Positions 25,225 through 33,757 of a DNA stretch of 64,000 nucleotides are shown in pieces (position 1 is the stretch's first letter; each line of letters opens with the position of its first letter). A model generated the notes under the pieces. It was not told the origin of the DNA and did not search any database. It was given only the letters and a program-made list of their open reading frames with translations. The DNA lies in contig CALTTG010000006.1 of assembly GCA_943908475.1 (NCBI GenBank), forward strand, positions 55,246 through 119,245, written 5' to 3'. The translations under genes and the position numbers were made by a program. Source of the stretch: an uncultured Burkholderiales bacterium. GTDB taxonomy: Bacteria > Pseudomonadota > Gammaproteobacteria > Burkholderiales > Burkholderiaceae_C.

Positions 25225-27243
25225 ATGCACACGCCTGCAGCCCACCGCCCTGGCATCGTTCGCCTTTGGCTGACCAGCCTGATCTGGCTGGCCATGACGC
25301 TCAGCCTGTCGGCCAACGCCACACCGGCCAACCGACTGGCCCTGATCATCGGCAACGATCGATACCAACACGTGGAGCCACTTCGCAATGCCGTGGCCGA
25401 CGCCAACACCATGGCCGAGGCCTTTCGCAAAGCGGGCTATCAGGCCACTGTGGTGACCGACCGGGACCTCAAGAGCCTGAAGGACGACATCCGCAATTTC
25501 AGGCGCAAGATCCGTGGCGGCGACGAAGTCGTGGTGTTTTACTCCGGGCACGGTACGCAGTTCGGCGGGGAAAACTACCTGCTGCCTGTGGACGTGCGCG
25601 CCGAAAGTGCCGACCAAGTCAGGGACGATGCCTTGTCCTTGAGCCAGGTGCTGGCCGATCTTCGAACCGCCAACCCCACCTTCACCCTGGCCATCGTGGA
25701 CGCCTGCCGAGACAATCCCTTTGCCAGCAAAGGGCGAGCCATCGGTGGTCGGGGACTGACGGGGGTGGCAGGTGCCACCGGTCAAATGGTGATCTATGCG
25801 GCGGGTGAAGGGCAACAAGCCCTTGACCGTTTGGGCCCCAACGACGCCACACGCAATGGCGTGTTCACCCGGGTGTTCGTGCGAGAAATGGTCAAGCCAG
25901 GTGTGCCCATCGACCAGGTGCTTCGCAATGTGCGGGTGGAAGTCAACCGGCTGGCCAGCAGCGTGCAGCACGAGCAGGTGCCCGCCTTGTACGACCAGGT
26001 GCTGGGCACTTTTTACTTCTACCCACCGGCCCCCAATGCACAGGCCCAAATGAGCGCACCGGTGCCGTCGGCCATCAAGCCCGCCTCACCCTCCCCCAAC
26101 CTGCAAACCTCGCTGGACTTGGCAGACCTGCAACGTGCGGACAAGGAAGAGCAGCAACAAAAGCAGGAGTGGTCCAAGTGGCAGCAAGCCATGAAGGCCG
26201 CCCATGACCGGGTGGTCTCTCTGAGCAACACGTCGGTTCAGTTGACCGCCTGGGAGCGCTTTGTCACCACCTACCAAGGTCAAAACAACCCCTTCAGCGA
26301 CGACGACGAGGCCTTGATGGCGCAGGCCCGCAAAGCCATCCTGACCCTCAAAGACCAAACGCAGCGGGGCAAATCAGGACGCACCCCAAGCTTCAAAGAC
26401 TGCCCCACCTGCCCCGAGATGGTGTGGCTGCCGGCCGGGCAGTTCCAGATGGGCTCACCCGACAGTGAAGCCGAGCGCGACAAGGATGAAGGACCTGCGC
26501 ACGCCGTGAACATCCGCTACAAACTGGCGGTGGGGCGCTTTTCTGTCACGGTGGAAGAGTTCGCACAGTTTGCCCAAGAGACCGGGCACGTGACCGATGC
26601 GGAAAAGGGCAATGGTTGCTTTGGATTCGTCAATGGCCGCTGGATGGTGGACAAGCAGATCAACTGGCGCACGCCCGGCCACCCCGCACTCGGTCGTGAG
26701 CCCGTGGTGTGCGTGAGTTGGAACGATGCAAAGGCCTACACGCGCTGGCTGCAACGCAAAACCGGCAAGACCAGCTACCGGTTGTTGAGCGAAGCCGAGT
26801 GGGAATATGCGGCACGCGCCGGCAGCCAGACGCGCTTTCCTTGGGGCGACGACAGCCAGGGTGAGGCGCAGTGTGAGCACGCCAACGCGGCTGACCTGAC
26901 GGTGCGCAAGCAAGTGCCTGGCGCGGCCGGCTGGGCGGTGGCCGGCTGCACCGATGGCCACGCTTACCTCGCACCCGTTGGCAGCTTCAAGGCCAATGCC
27001 TTCGGTCTGCACGACATGCAGGGCAATGCGTGGCAGTGGCTGGAGGACGTCTGGCACGACAACTACCACGGCGCTCCCGCAGACGGCAGTGCATGGACCG
27101 ACCAAGGCGATCCGCTGCGCCATGTGCTGCGCGGCGGCTCTTGGTACGACAAACCTCGCGTGTTGCGATCGGCCGTGCGCAATCGCTACGAAGCCAGCAA
27201 GGCCGTGAGCACCTACGGATTCCGCGTGGCTCGAACGGAATGA
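25225..27243 (+). CDS. Secreted caspase-like peptidase fused to a formylglycine-generating-enzyme-like domain
   Basis: A 672-residue protein. Signal peptide about 1-32 (ending SANA); caspase domain about 36-275 starting NRLALIIGNDRYQ with His109 in YSGHG and Cys161 in VDACRDNPF; a Gln/Lys-rich, probably coiled-coil linker about 300-380; then a SUMF1/FGE-like domain about 390-672 (MVWLPAGQFQMGSPDSEAERD, CVSWNDAKAYTRWLQ, LLSEAEWEYAARAGSQTRFPWG, DMQGNAWQWLEDVW, RGGSWYDKP, STYGFRVAR). This FGE-like type, found fused to many bacterial enzymes, is usually a binding scaffold. ATG 25225 was chosen as it opens the signal peptide; the frame reaches 25156. First gene of the plus arm. Confidence 0.9.
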   Translation: MHTPAAHRPGIVRLWLTSLIWLAMTLSLSANATPANRLALIIGNDRYQHVEPLRNAVADANTMAEAFRKAGYQATVVTDRDLKSLKDDIRNFRRKIRGGDEVVVFYSGHGTQFGGENYLLPVDVRAESADQVRDDALSLSQVLADLRTANPTFTLAIVDACRDNPFASKGRAIGGRGLTGVAGATGQMVIYAAGEGQQALDRLGPNDATRNGVFTRVFVREMVKPGVPIDQVLRNVRVEVNRLASSVQHEQVPALYDQVLGTFYFYPPAPNAQAQMSAPVPSAIKPASPSPNLQTSLDLADLQRADKEEQQQKQEWSKWQQAMKAAHDRVVSLSNTSVQLTAWERFVTTYQGQNNPFSDDDEALMAQARKAILTLKDQTQRGKSGRTPSFKDCPTCPEMVWLPAGQFQMGSPDSEAERDKDEGPAHAVNIRYKLAVGRFSVTVEEFAQFAQETGHVTDAEKGNGCFGFVNGRWMVDKQINWRTPGHPALGREPVVCVSWNDAKAYTRWLQRKTGKTSYRLLSEAEWEYAARAGSQTRFPWGDDSQGEAQCEHANAADLTVRKQVPGAAGWAVAGCTDGHAYLAPVGSFKANAFGLHDMQGNAWQWLEDVWHDNYHGAPADGSAWTDQGDPLRHVLRGGSWYDKPRVLRSAVRNRYEASKAVSTYGFRVARTE

Positions 27244-27304
27244 GCGCCACGCCACGCCGCTTTGGCCTGGCGCGTGACCAGAAAGCTGCAAGCCACCCCA
27301 AGCG

Positions 27305-27324
27305 CCCCCCTAACGTTTGGGGGG
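27305..27324 (+). other. CCCCCC/GGGGGG hairpin upstream of the cytochrome lipoprotein gene
   Basis: Six-base stem with loop TAACGTTT in the 156-base gap after the caspase-FGE gene; AACGTT recurs just downstream. No T-run, so not a typical terminator. Possibly a regulator site or an mRNA processing structure. Confidence 0.4.
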
Positions 27325-27399
27325 AACGTTCGGTCCAGTCTTGAGAAAGCTGACCTCAGACAACACACTCCCGGCTCTGCCGTGCTTGTCGGAGGAAAA

Positions 27400-29646
27400 A
27401 TGCTGCGCTGGTCTGCTTCTCACATCTCACCCTGGATCCGTTGGTCCCTGCTGCCCCTTGCCGCAGGACTGGTGAGCTGTGGTGGTGGCGGTGCCTCCCC
27501 GGCCGACAGCGGCAGCGACAAGACCTACCTGAGTGTTCAGGTCGTGGACCCGGAAGCCGATGCGCTGACCTACGAGTGGCGAGTCACCGCAGGCAGCGTG
27601 GAGAACCGCAACAGCCCCCAGACGGTCTGGACCATGCCACCCGGGCCTGGTTTGCATTTCGCCTACCTCATCGTCTCTGACGGCAAAGGGGGGCAAGTGA
27701 GCCACCAATACGCGGTGCCCACGGATCGGATCGACAACCCCGCGCCCAGTTTGGCACCCGTCAGCCACACACCACCGGCAGTGGGTGCGGGTGACGAGGT
27801 CAACGGCAGCACGGCACGCCTGCGGTTTTACCTCAGCGGCACCACGGAATTTGCCTCGGGATCCGGGCAAGCGGCTCGACGTGTGTACCTGCCCGACGTG
27901 CGCATCAGGGTGGTGGACACCACCGACAGCAGCGTGCTGTACACCGGCCAGACCAGCTTGGGCGGCGAGGTGGCATTGCCCCCGCTGGTCACTGGCCGCA
28001 GCTACCAACTCAGTTGCACCAATGCGCAAGGCGTGGCGTACTCGGGCTGCAACAACCTGACGGGCACGGCCGAATCCCTGAACCGAGATCTGGCGATCAC
28101 GCCCCCGGGCGCGAGCAACCTGCGGGTGTTCGGTCATGTGGGCTTGAGCGATGGGGGCGTGTGCGGAGGCAGCGATGAGTTCTTCGGCCTGCAACGCACG
28201 GCCACGGTTCAACTGCAGCTCGCCGATGGCACCCCGGCCAGTGCAGTGGGACGTGTCAACCGTTTTGGCGACTACGCACTCGATGCCTCGGTGGCCCAAC
28301 AGGCCAACCTGAGGCTGCAGGTGCAATGCGGCAGCTACACCGGCCACGTGGCCATTCAGCGCCCGAGCGGCGGTTATGTCGCCAACACCCAGATCGAGCA
28401 GTCGCACACCGTGCCCAACCGACGCCCCCAAATCGTGCGCATGGTGGCCAACGGCCCGGAAGGCAACCTGCGCGGCATCGAGGTGCTGCCAGAGGCCAAC
28501 GCACACTCGTCCACGCAGCCCGGCAGCACACAATTCTTGACCCACAAAGGCTTTGACACCCGCCTGAGCGCCTGCAAGTACTACAAGTCGTTCGGGGCGG
28601 TTGCCGATTGCGATGCACAAGGCAACATGGTCAACCCGATCTCGCTGGACGATTGGAAACGGCAACACGCCCTGTCGCCCTACAACCAGGGCAACACCGA
28701 AGTCTCGGCCACCTACATCAACCGGCGAGACCTCAACCTCGTGCGCAAGATGGTGGCCACCCAATCGGCACCCAACAAAATCGCCTTCGTGGTGTGCAAC
28801 CACCCAGGCCCCGAGACCGACAACCCGCGCGAGATCGACGCGGTGGTCGACACCGCCATGGCCAACGAAAAACTGGTCGCGTGCGTGGCGATGGAGCACT
28901 CACCCACGCCTGGACGCAGTGGCGGGCAAGCCTTCACGAAGTTCCTGACCTTCGGCCCGGGCGGGCGCCTGATCGCGTCGGTCAACCTCGATGGTCGTGG
29001 CGAAAAGTTCATGCCCGGTGCCTGTGTGGCCTGTCACGGCGGCGCCAGCTACATGGGTCGCTTCCCCGAACTGGGCAACCCGTCGCCCGACCTCAAGTCG
29101 TCCTTCCTGGCCTTCGACACTGGCAACTATGCGTTCTCGTCTCGCCCAGGTTTGACGGAAGTTGCGCAGTCGGTCGCCATCCGCCAACTCAATGACCTGG
29201 TCATGGCCACCAACCCTGCACCCGCCACTGCGAGCCTGATCCAGGGCTGGTATGCGAACCATCCCTCGGTGCTGGACAAGGAATATGTGCCTGCCGCGTG
29301 GAAAGACCACGAAGACCTGGCCAATGGCATCACCAAAGCCGACTCGGCTTACTTCTACAAGCACGTGGTTGGAACCTCATGTCGCACATGCCATGCGGCC
29401 ATGCGCACCCAGTTCGACTGGGACGCCTCGGGCGGATCGCGACCCCAGTTGTTGAATTTCAAAGACTCGCCTCACCTGTGTGGCGGTGGTGCTGACCCCT
29501 ACGCCAACGGATCGATGCCCAACGCGCTGGCATCGGTGGACCGCCTGCAGCAGACGCTGCGTTCTGATGCCGTGCTCAAAGCCTTGATGCAAAAGATGCT
29601 CGGGTGCTCAGAGTCGGCCGGTGACCCCGTCTACCCCAAGCGTTGA
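27400..29646 (+). CDS. Lipoprotein with two c-type haem motifs
   Basis: A 748-residue outer-surface or periplasmic lipoprotein: signal peptide with lipobox LVSC (Cys27) followed by a Gly/Ser linker. N-terminal part (about 40-130) reads like an Ig/PKD domain (DPEADALTYEWRVTAGSV, DGKGGQVSH); a middle region of carboxypeptidase-regulatory-like strands follows; the C-terminal third carries haem-attachment motifs C542-V-A-C-H546 and C661-R-T-C-H665. Near 420-540 it has several Cys (CKYYKSFG, VVCNHPGP). GGAGG lies five bases before ATG 27400, settling the start. The redox role is unknown; the whole protein is not a family I can name. Confidence 0.78.
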   Translation: MLRWSASHISPWIRWSLLPLAAGLVSCGGGGASPADSGSDKTYLSVQVVDPEADALTYEWRVTAGSVENRNSPQTVWTMPPGPGLHFAYLIVSDGKGGQVSHQYAVPTDRIDNPAPSLAPVSHTPPAVGAGDEVNGSTARLRFYLSGTTEFASGSGQAARRVYLPDVRIRVVDTTDSSVLYTGQTSLGGEVALPPLVTGRSYQLSCTNAQGVAYSGCNNLTGTAESLNRDLAITPPGASNLRVFGHVGLSDGGVCGGSDEFFGLQRTATVQLQLADGTPASAVGRVNRFGDYALDASVAQQANLRLQVQCGSYTGHVAIQRPSGGYVANTQIEQSHTVPNRRPQIVRMVANGPEGNLRGIEVLPEANAHSSTQPGSTQFLTHKGFDTRLSACKYYKSFGAVADCDAQGNMVNPISLDDWKRQHALSPYNQGNTEVSATYINRRDLNLVRKMVATQSAPNKIAFVVCNHPGPETDNPREIDAVVDTAMANEKLVACVAMEHSPTPGRSGGQAFTKFLTFGPGGRLIASVNLDGRGEKFMPGACVACHGGASYMGRFPELGNPSPDLKSSFLAFDTGNYAFSSRPGLTEVAQSVAIRQLNDLVMATNPAPATASLIQGWYANHPSVLDKEYVPAAWKDHEDLANGITKADSAYFYKHVVGTSCRTCHAAMRTQFDWDASGGSRPQLLNFKDSPHLCGGGADPYANGSMPNALASVDRLQQTLRSDAVLKALMQKMLGCSESAGDPVYPKR

Positions 29647-29683
29647 GTTCGCGCCTTCACACATTGCATCTTCAGGAGTTCGC

Positions 29684-30964
29684 ATGCATTGGTTCCGAGT
29701 GATCCCCCTGGCGCTTGCCGCCGCATTGTGCGCATGTGGCACCGCCACGGGACCGAACGCACCGAGCACGGGCGGCAGCACCCAAACCACCGTTGGCCAA
29801 GCAGCGCCCGTCGACATGGGCTCCAACGACATGCGGCAAACCGCTGACACCGTGTTCACCGCGCCAGAGGCCATTCCCTTCGACGACTCCGTGGCTCGGG
29901 CCGGCAAGCGATTGCTCGCCGCAGCCCGTGCAGAGCTGGGCGACAGCACGCGTGCCCTCGTCATCGATCCGCTGATCGACGCAAACACCGGCGCGCAAAC
30001 CCACAGCACGGTCAAGATGGGCGAAGAGCTGGAAGAGGTCATCAAGGAAGAGCGCGTCAACTGGAAGGTCAAGCCCCTGACCCGCGAGACCTTGGCGCAG
30101 AACCCCTTGCTGTTGATTGGCACCTTGACACCGATCAACACCGAGCGCGCGATCGACAAACAGCCCGATGCGTTCCGCGTCTGGCTCACCCTGATCGACC
30201 TGAAAACCAAGAAGGTGGTGGCCAAGCAAATTGACCGCGCCACGGCCGACTCGGTCGATGCCGAGCCGCTGAAGTTCTTCCAGGACAGCCCGACCTGGCA
30301 CAAGGACAAGACCGTGGCGGGCTACATCAACTCCTGCCAGGTCAACACCAAAGTGGGCGACATGGCCCACGAAGACTACCTGGAGCGACTGCCCGCTGCC
30401 GCGGTGGTGAACGAAGCGATGATGGCCTACAACGCCGGCAAGATCCCGGTGGCCAACAAGCTCTACAAAGAGGCGCGCAGCCTGGCCGAGCCGGGCGACC
30501 TGCGGGTGCTCAATGGCCTGTACCTGACCAACTGGCAACTGGGCAAGAGGGACGAAGCCCGCGAAGCCTTTGGGGCCCTGGTGGCCTCGGGCCTGGAAGA
30601 GCGCCGCTTGCCGGTCAAACTCACGTTCAAGCCGGGCAGCACCAGTTTCAGCGACAGTGGCGATCTCGCCAACCAGTTCCAGCTGTGGCTGGCCTCTTTG
30701 GCTGAACAGACCCACAAGAGCGATGCGTGCGTGCGCGTGGTGGGTCACACCAGCCGCACTGGCAATGCCAGCGCCAACGAGAAACTGTCGCTTCGGCGCG
30801 CCGAAGCGGTCGCTCGCATGCTGGAGAGCCGTCAACGTGGTCTGGCCACTCGCCTGACCGTCGGCGGCGCCGGATCCCGAGAAGCCCTGGTCGGACTGGG
30901 CACCGATGACCAACGTGACGCCCTGGATCGGCGCGTCGAATTCAAGGTGGTGGACTGCGTATGA
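29684..30964 (+). CDS. OmpA-family lipoprotein with N-terminal CsgG/LpoB-like domain
   Basis: A 426-residue lipoprotein: signal peptide ending LCAC (Cys18 lipidated). Residues about 55-220 look like a CsgG/LpoB-type alpha/beta domain (RALVIDPLIDANTGAQT, LLLIGTLTPINTE, FRVWLTLIDLKTKKVVAKQ). A helical, TPR-like part follows (about 255-305), then an OmpA domain (about 315-426) with LTFKPGSTSFSDSGDL, VVGHTSRTGN and DALDRRVEF. In the OmpA motif the usual GHTD is GHTS, so peptidoglycan binding may be altered. RBS AGGAG. Its TGA overlaps the next ATG (ATGA). It mirrors the OmpA and CsgG-like genes of the minus arm. Confidence 0.82.
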   Translation: MHWFRVIPLALAAALCACGTATGPNAPSTGGSTQTTVGQAAPVDMGSNDMRQTADTVFTAPEAIPFDDSVARAGKRLLAAARAELGDSTRALVIDPLIDANTGAQTHSTVKMGEELEEVIKEERVNWKVKPLTRETLAQNPLLLIGTLTPINTERAIDKQPDAFRVWLTLIDLKTKKVVAKQIDRATADSVDAEPLKFFQDSPTWHKDKTVAGYINSCQVNTKVGDMAHEDYLERLPAAAVVNEAMMAYNAGKIPVANKLYKEARSLAEPGDLRVLNGLYLTNWQLGKRDEAREAFGALVASGLEERRLPVKLTFKPGSTSFSDSGDLANQFQLWLASLAEQTHKSDACVRVVGHTSRTGNASANEKLSLRRAEAVARMLESRQRGLATRLTVGGAGSREALVGLGTDDQRDALDRRVEFKVVDCV

Positions 30965-33417
30965 AGCTCCGAGACCGCATGATGCGGCACACATGGTGGG
31001 CCTTGCTTCTTGGCTGGGGTCTGACAAGCCTGACGGCCCACGCCCAGACTGCGCCGTCCGCCTGGACCAACAACTGCGCCTCCTGTCACAACAACGCGGG
31101 CAGCTACCCCTTGCCCAACTTCGACGAGCCGACCATCACCCCGTCGGTTCACATGCAGTCGGCCTCGGCCTTCAAGACCTACGTCAATGGACGCTACCCG
31201 GCTGCCGCCATGACGGGCCTGTCGGCCGATGATGCGGCGGCCATCTGGCCTTACCTGACCAAACGCATCTACGGTGAGTTCAGCCTCGCCGATGGCGCCA
31301 CACCCCTGACCTTCAACAGCAACCGGGGTGCCGTCAACGTGGGCAGCAGCAACGACCTGGCCATCACCATCACCAATCACCACGGTCAAGATCTGCCCTA
31401 CAGCACCAGCGGGGTCACGGCCAGCAGCGCCAATCACTTCTTCGTGTCCAGCACCAGTTGCAGTGCCGGCGGCACGGCGGGCCTGTCGGGCACCATCAAG
31501 GCAGGCGGCACCTGCACCCTGACGGTTCGTTTCGCGCCCAAAAGCACCGGTGCCCTCAATGCCACCTTGACCTTCACCGGCCGTGGTCTGGCCCGCACCG
31601 TCAACTTGTCGGGCACGGGGCAAGCGCCCACGTTCTCGATCGGCAGCAACGCGCTGAACTTTGGCAGCATCACGGTGGGCAACACCGCCAACAGCAGCAC
31701 CAGCATCACCAACACAGGCTCCGCCACCTTGACCCTGAGCAGCATCGTGACCTCAGGCACCCACGCGGCAGAATTCACGGTGGCCGGCGGCAACAGTTGC
31801 GTCAATGGCACCGCCTTGAGCGCGGGCAGCTCGTGCACCCTCGCACGAACCTTTGCACCGGGCGCCACCGGCAGTCGAACGGCCTCGATTGCCATCACAC
31901 ACAACGCCACCGGATCGCCGGCCAATGTGAGCCTGAGTGGCTCGGCCACGCCAGCACCGGCCCCCACCATCCTGACGAGCACGAGCACCGTGGCCTACGG
32001 AGACGTGCAACTGGGATCAAGCGGGTCCTCCAGCGTCACCGTCACCAACAACGGCACCGCCCCCCTGACATTCTCCTCGTTCAACCTGAGCGGCACCCAC
32101 GCGGCAGACTTCAGTCGCAGCGGCACCTGCAGCACCGCATCACCACTGGGCATCGGGGCGTCTTGCACCGTCGGGCTCAGCTTCACACCTGGTGCGCTGG
32201 GCAATCGCACGGCCAGCCTGACCATCAACTCCAACGCAGACAATGGCAACCCCAGCCTGAGCCTGACGGGCCGCGGCGTGCCGGTGCCAGCCCCGGTGGT
32301 GAGCTGGGCCCAGAGCAGCCTCGCTTTTGGGGCCCAAACCGTGGGCGGCGTCTATGCCAACAAAATGGTCACGCTGAGCAACACGGGCGATGCGGCACTG
32401 ACCATCAACAGCCTGAGCGCGGGCAGCGGTGCCTTTTCGGTCGTCGGTCACACCTGCGGTGGCTCACTGGCTGCGGGGGCCTCCTGCACGGTCACGGTTC
32501 GCTATGCACCGGCGAGTGCCAACGGCGGCGAGACCGGGGCCCTCACCCTGAGCAGCAATGCCGCCGGCAGCCCCCACGCCGTGACACTGAGCGGACAAGG
32601 CCTGAGCTATGCCGTGCCCGTGCTGGCGTGGTCACCCACGGCAAGCACTCATGACTTTGGCAACGTGGTCACGGGCCAAACCTCCAGCGCCGCCACCTTC
32701 ACGCTGAGCAATGCCGGCCCCGGTGGCGCCACATTGGGTGCCATTCGGGCCACCGGCGTGCAGGCTGCGCAGTTTGCCCTGGCAGGCGGCACCTGCACAG
32801 AGGGCACGCTGCTGTACGAGGGGGACACCTGCACCGTGCAAGTCACCTTCAACCCCGGGGTACCCGGCTCGGCACAGGCACAACTGGAGGTCAACGCGAG
32901 CAGCGCCTCCCTGCCCAACACCATCGCGCTGAACGGTGCAGCCTCGGGTGGCCCCACGGCCATGATGGACCTCTCGCAGACCACGCTCACCTTCGACAGC
33001 ACCCGGCTGGGCGCAGCGGCCGTGCCGCAAGACCTGGAGATCACCAACAGTGGATCGGGCACCTTGGTCGTGTCGGGCTGGCAAACCAGCGGGGGCTTCG
33101 ACGTCAGCAGCAAAACCTGTGGCGACCTGCCGTTCAGCTTGGCGGCCGGTGAGCGCTGCACCGTCAGCGTGCGCTTTCAACCCAGTGCCACGGGCCGTGT
33201 GGACGGCACCGTGAGCATCACCAGCAATGCCGCCAATGCGACCACCGTCACCGTGGCGGGCACCGGGCAAGCCGCTGCGAACGTGAGCAGCGGCGCTGGC
33301 GGCTGTTCGATGGTGCAAGGGCGCGGCCCCACCGACCCGACCCTGTGGGCCATGGTCGCGGTGGCCAGCGGCATCTTGTGGCGTCGCCGTCGTCGCCACG
33401 GCGCACCACAACGCTGA
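30961..33417 (+). CDS. Haem-motif protein with about six Ig-like (ASPM/SPD-2/Hydin) repeats and a JDVT-CTERM-like sorting signal
   Basis: An 818-residue exported protein. Signal peptide about 1-29 (ending AHAQ); one haem motif C39-A-S-C-H43 in a small cytochrome-like segment (about 33-100); then about six Ig-like repeats of roughly 100 residues with the choice-of-anchor-D pattern (LNFGSITVGNTANSS, SITNTGSATLTLSSI, SCTLARTFAPGATGS). Each has a Cys pair. The C-terminus has an invariant-looking GGCSM, then DPTLWAMVAVASGILW and an Arg cluster: Cys, short spacer, hydrophobic helix, basic tail. That is the layout of the JDVT-CTERM signal. The gene overlaps the OmpA lipoprotein gene by four bases and lies 9 bases before a CPBP protease gene. 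Confidence 0.85.
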   Translation: MKLRDRMMRHTWWALLLGWGLTSLTAHAQTAPSAWTNNCASCHNNAGSYPLPNFDEPTITPSVHMQSASAFKTYVNGRYPAAAMTGLSADDAAAIWPYLTKRIYGEFSLADGATPLTFNSNRGAVNVGSSNDLAITITNHHGQDLPYSTSGVTASSANHFFVSSTSCSAGGTAGLSGTIKAGGTCTLTVRFAPKSTGALNATLTFTGRGLARTVNLSGTGQAPTFSIGSNALNFGSITVGNTANSSTSITNTGSATLTLSSIVTSGTHAAEFTVAGGNSCVNGTALSAGSSCTLARTFAPGATGSRTASIAITHNATGSPANVSLSGSATPAPAPTILTSTSTVAYGDVQLGSSGSSSVTVTNNGTAPLTFSSFNLSGTHAADFSRSGTCSTASPLGIGASCTVGLSFTPGALGNRTASLTINSNADNGNPSLSLTGRGVPVPAPVVSWAQSSLAFGAQTVGGVYANKMVTLSNTGDAALTINSLSAGSGAFSVVGHTCGGSLAAGASCTVTVRYAPASANGGETGALTLSSNAAGSPHAVTLSGQGLSYAVPVLAWSPTASTHDFGNVVTGQTSSAATFTLSNAGPGGATLGAIRATGVQAAQFALAGGTCTEGTLLYEGDTCTVQVTFNPGVPGSAQAQLEVNASSASLPNTIALNGAASGGPTAMMDLSQTTLTFDSTRLGAAAVPQDLEITNSGSGTLVVSGWQTSGGFDVSSKTCGDLPFSLAAGERCTVSVRFQPSATGRVDGTVSITSNAANATTVTVAGTGQAAANVSSGAGGCSMVQGRGPTDPTLWAMVAVASGILWRRRRRHGAPQR

Positions 33418-33426
33418 CCCACAGGC

Positions 33427-33747
33427 ATGTGGTCGTGGCTGCTGATGCTCGTCATTTCACCGGTGCTGGAAGAGGTGATCTTTCGGCTCGGTGTGCAGAC
33501 GACCCTGATGCGGCGATGGCCCCATGGCCCCATGGCCAACGTGCTGACGGCCACCCTGTTCGCCTTGAGCCATTGGCTGCTGTCGCCTCAATGGCTGTCG
33601 GCGGCCACGGCCTTGCCCGCCTTGTGGCTGGGGCATCTGTTTCAACGACACCGCAACATCGGGTGGTGCATCGGCCTGCATGCCGCCATGAACCTGTGCT
33701 GGCTCCTGGCCACCGGGCCTTTGCACCCCTTGATCACTTTTGACTGA
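33427..33747 (+). CDS. Small CPBP-family glutamic intramembrane protease, MrtJ-like
   Basis: A 106-residue polytopic membrane protein carrying all three CPBP (Abi) motifs: E15-E16-x3-R20, F45-x3-H49 and H85-x3-N89. Placed 9 bases after a gene whose product ends in a JDVT-CTERM-like signal, it fits the dedicated sorting protease that cleaves such tails, as described for JDVT-CTERM systems. It is short, with about three or four helices, so an N-terminal helix may be missing or lost; ATG 33427 is the only start after the upstream stop. Alternative: an unrelated CPBP protein. Confidence 0.78.
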   Translation: MWSWLLMLVISPVLEEVIFRLGVQTTLMRRWPHGPMANVLTATLFALSHWLLSPQWLSAATALPALWLGHLFQRHRNIGWCIGLHAAMNLCWLLATGPLHPLITFD

Positions 33748-33757
33748 AAGCAAGACC

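Noticed and set aside
26398..27243. Sulfatase-activating enzyme activity
   Set aside because: The domain is FGE-like, but it is fused to a caspase, there is no sulfatase gene nearby, and this subgroup often lacks formylglycine activity.
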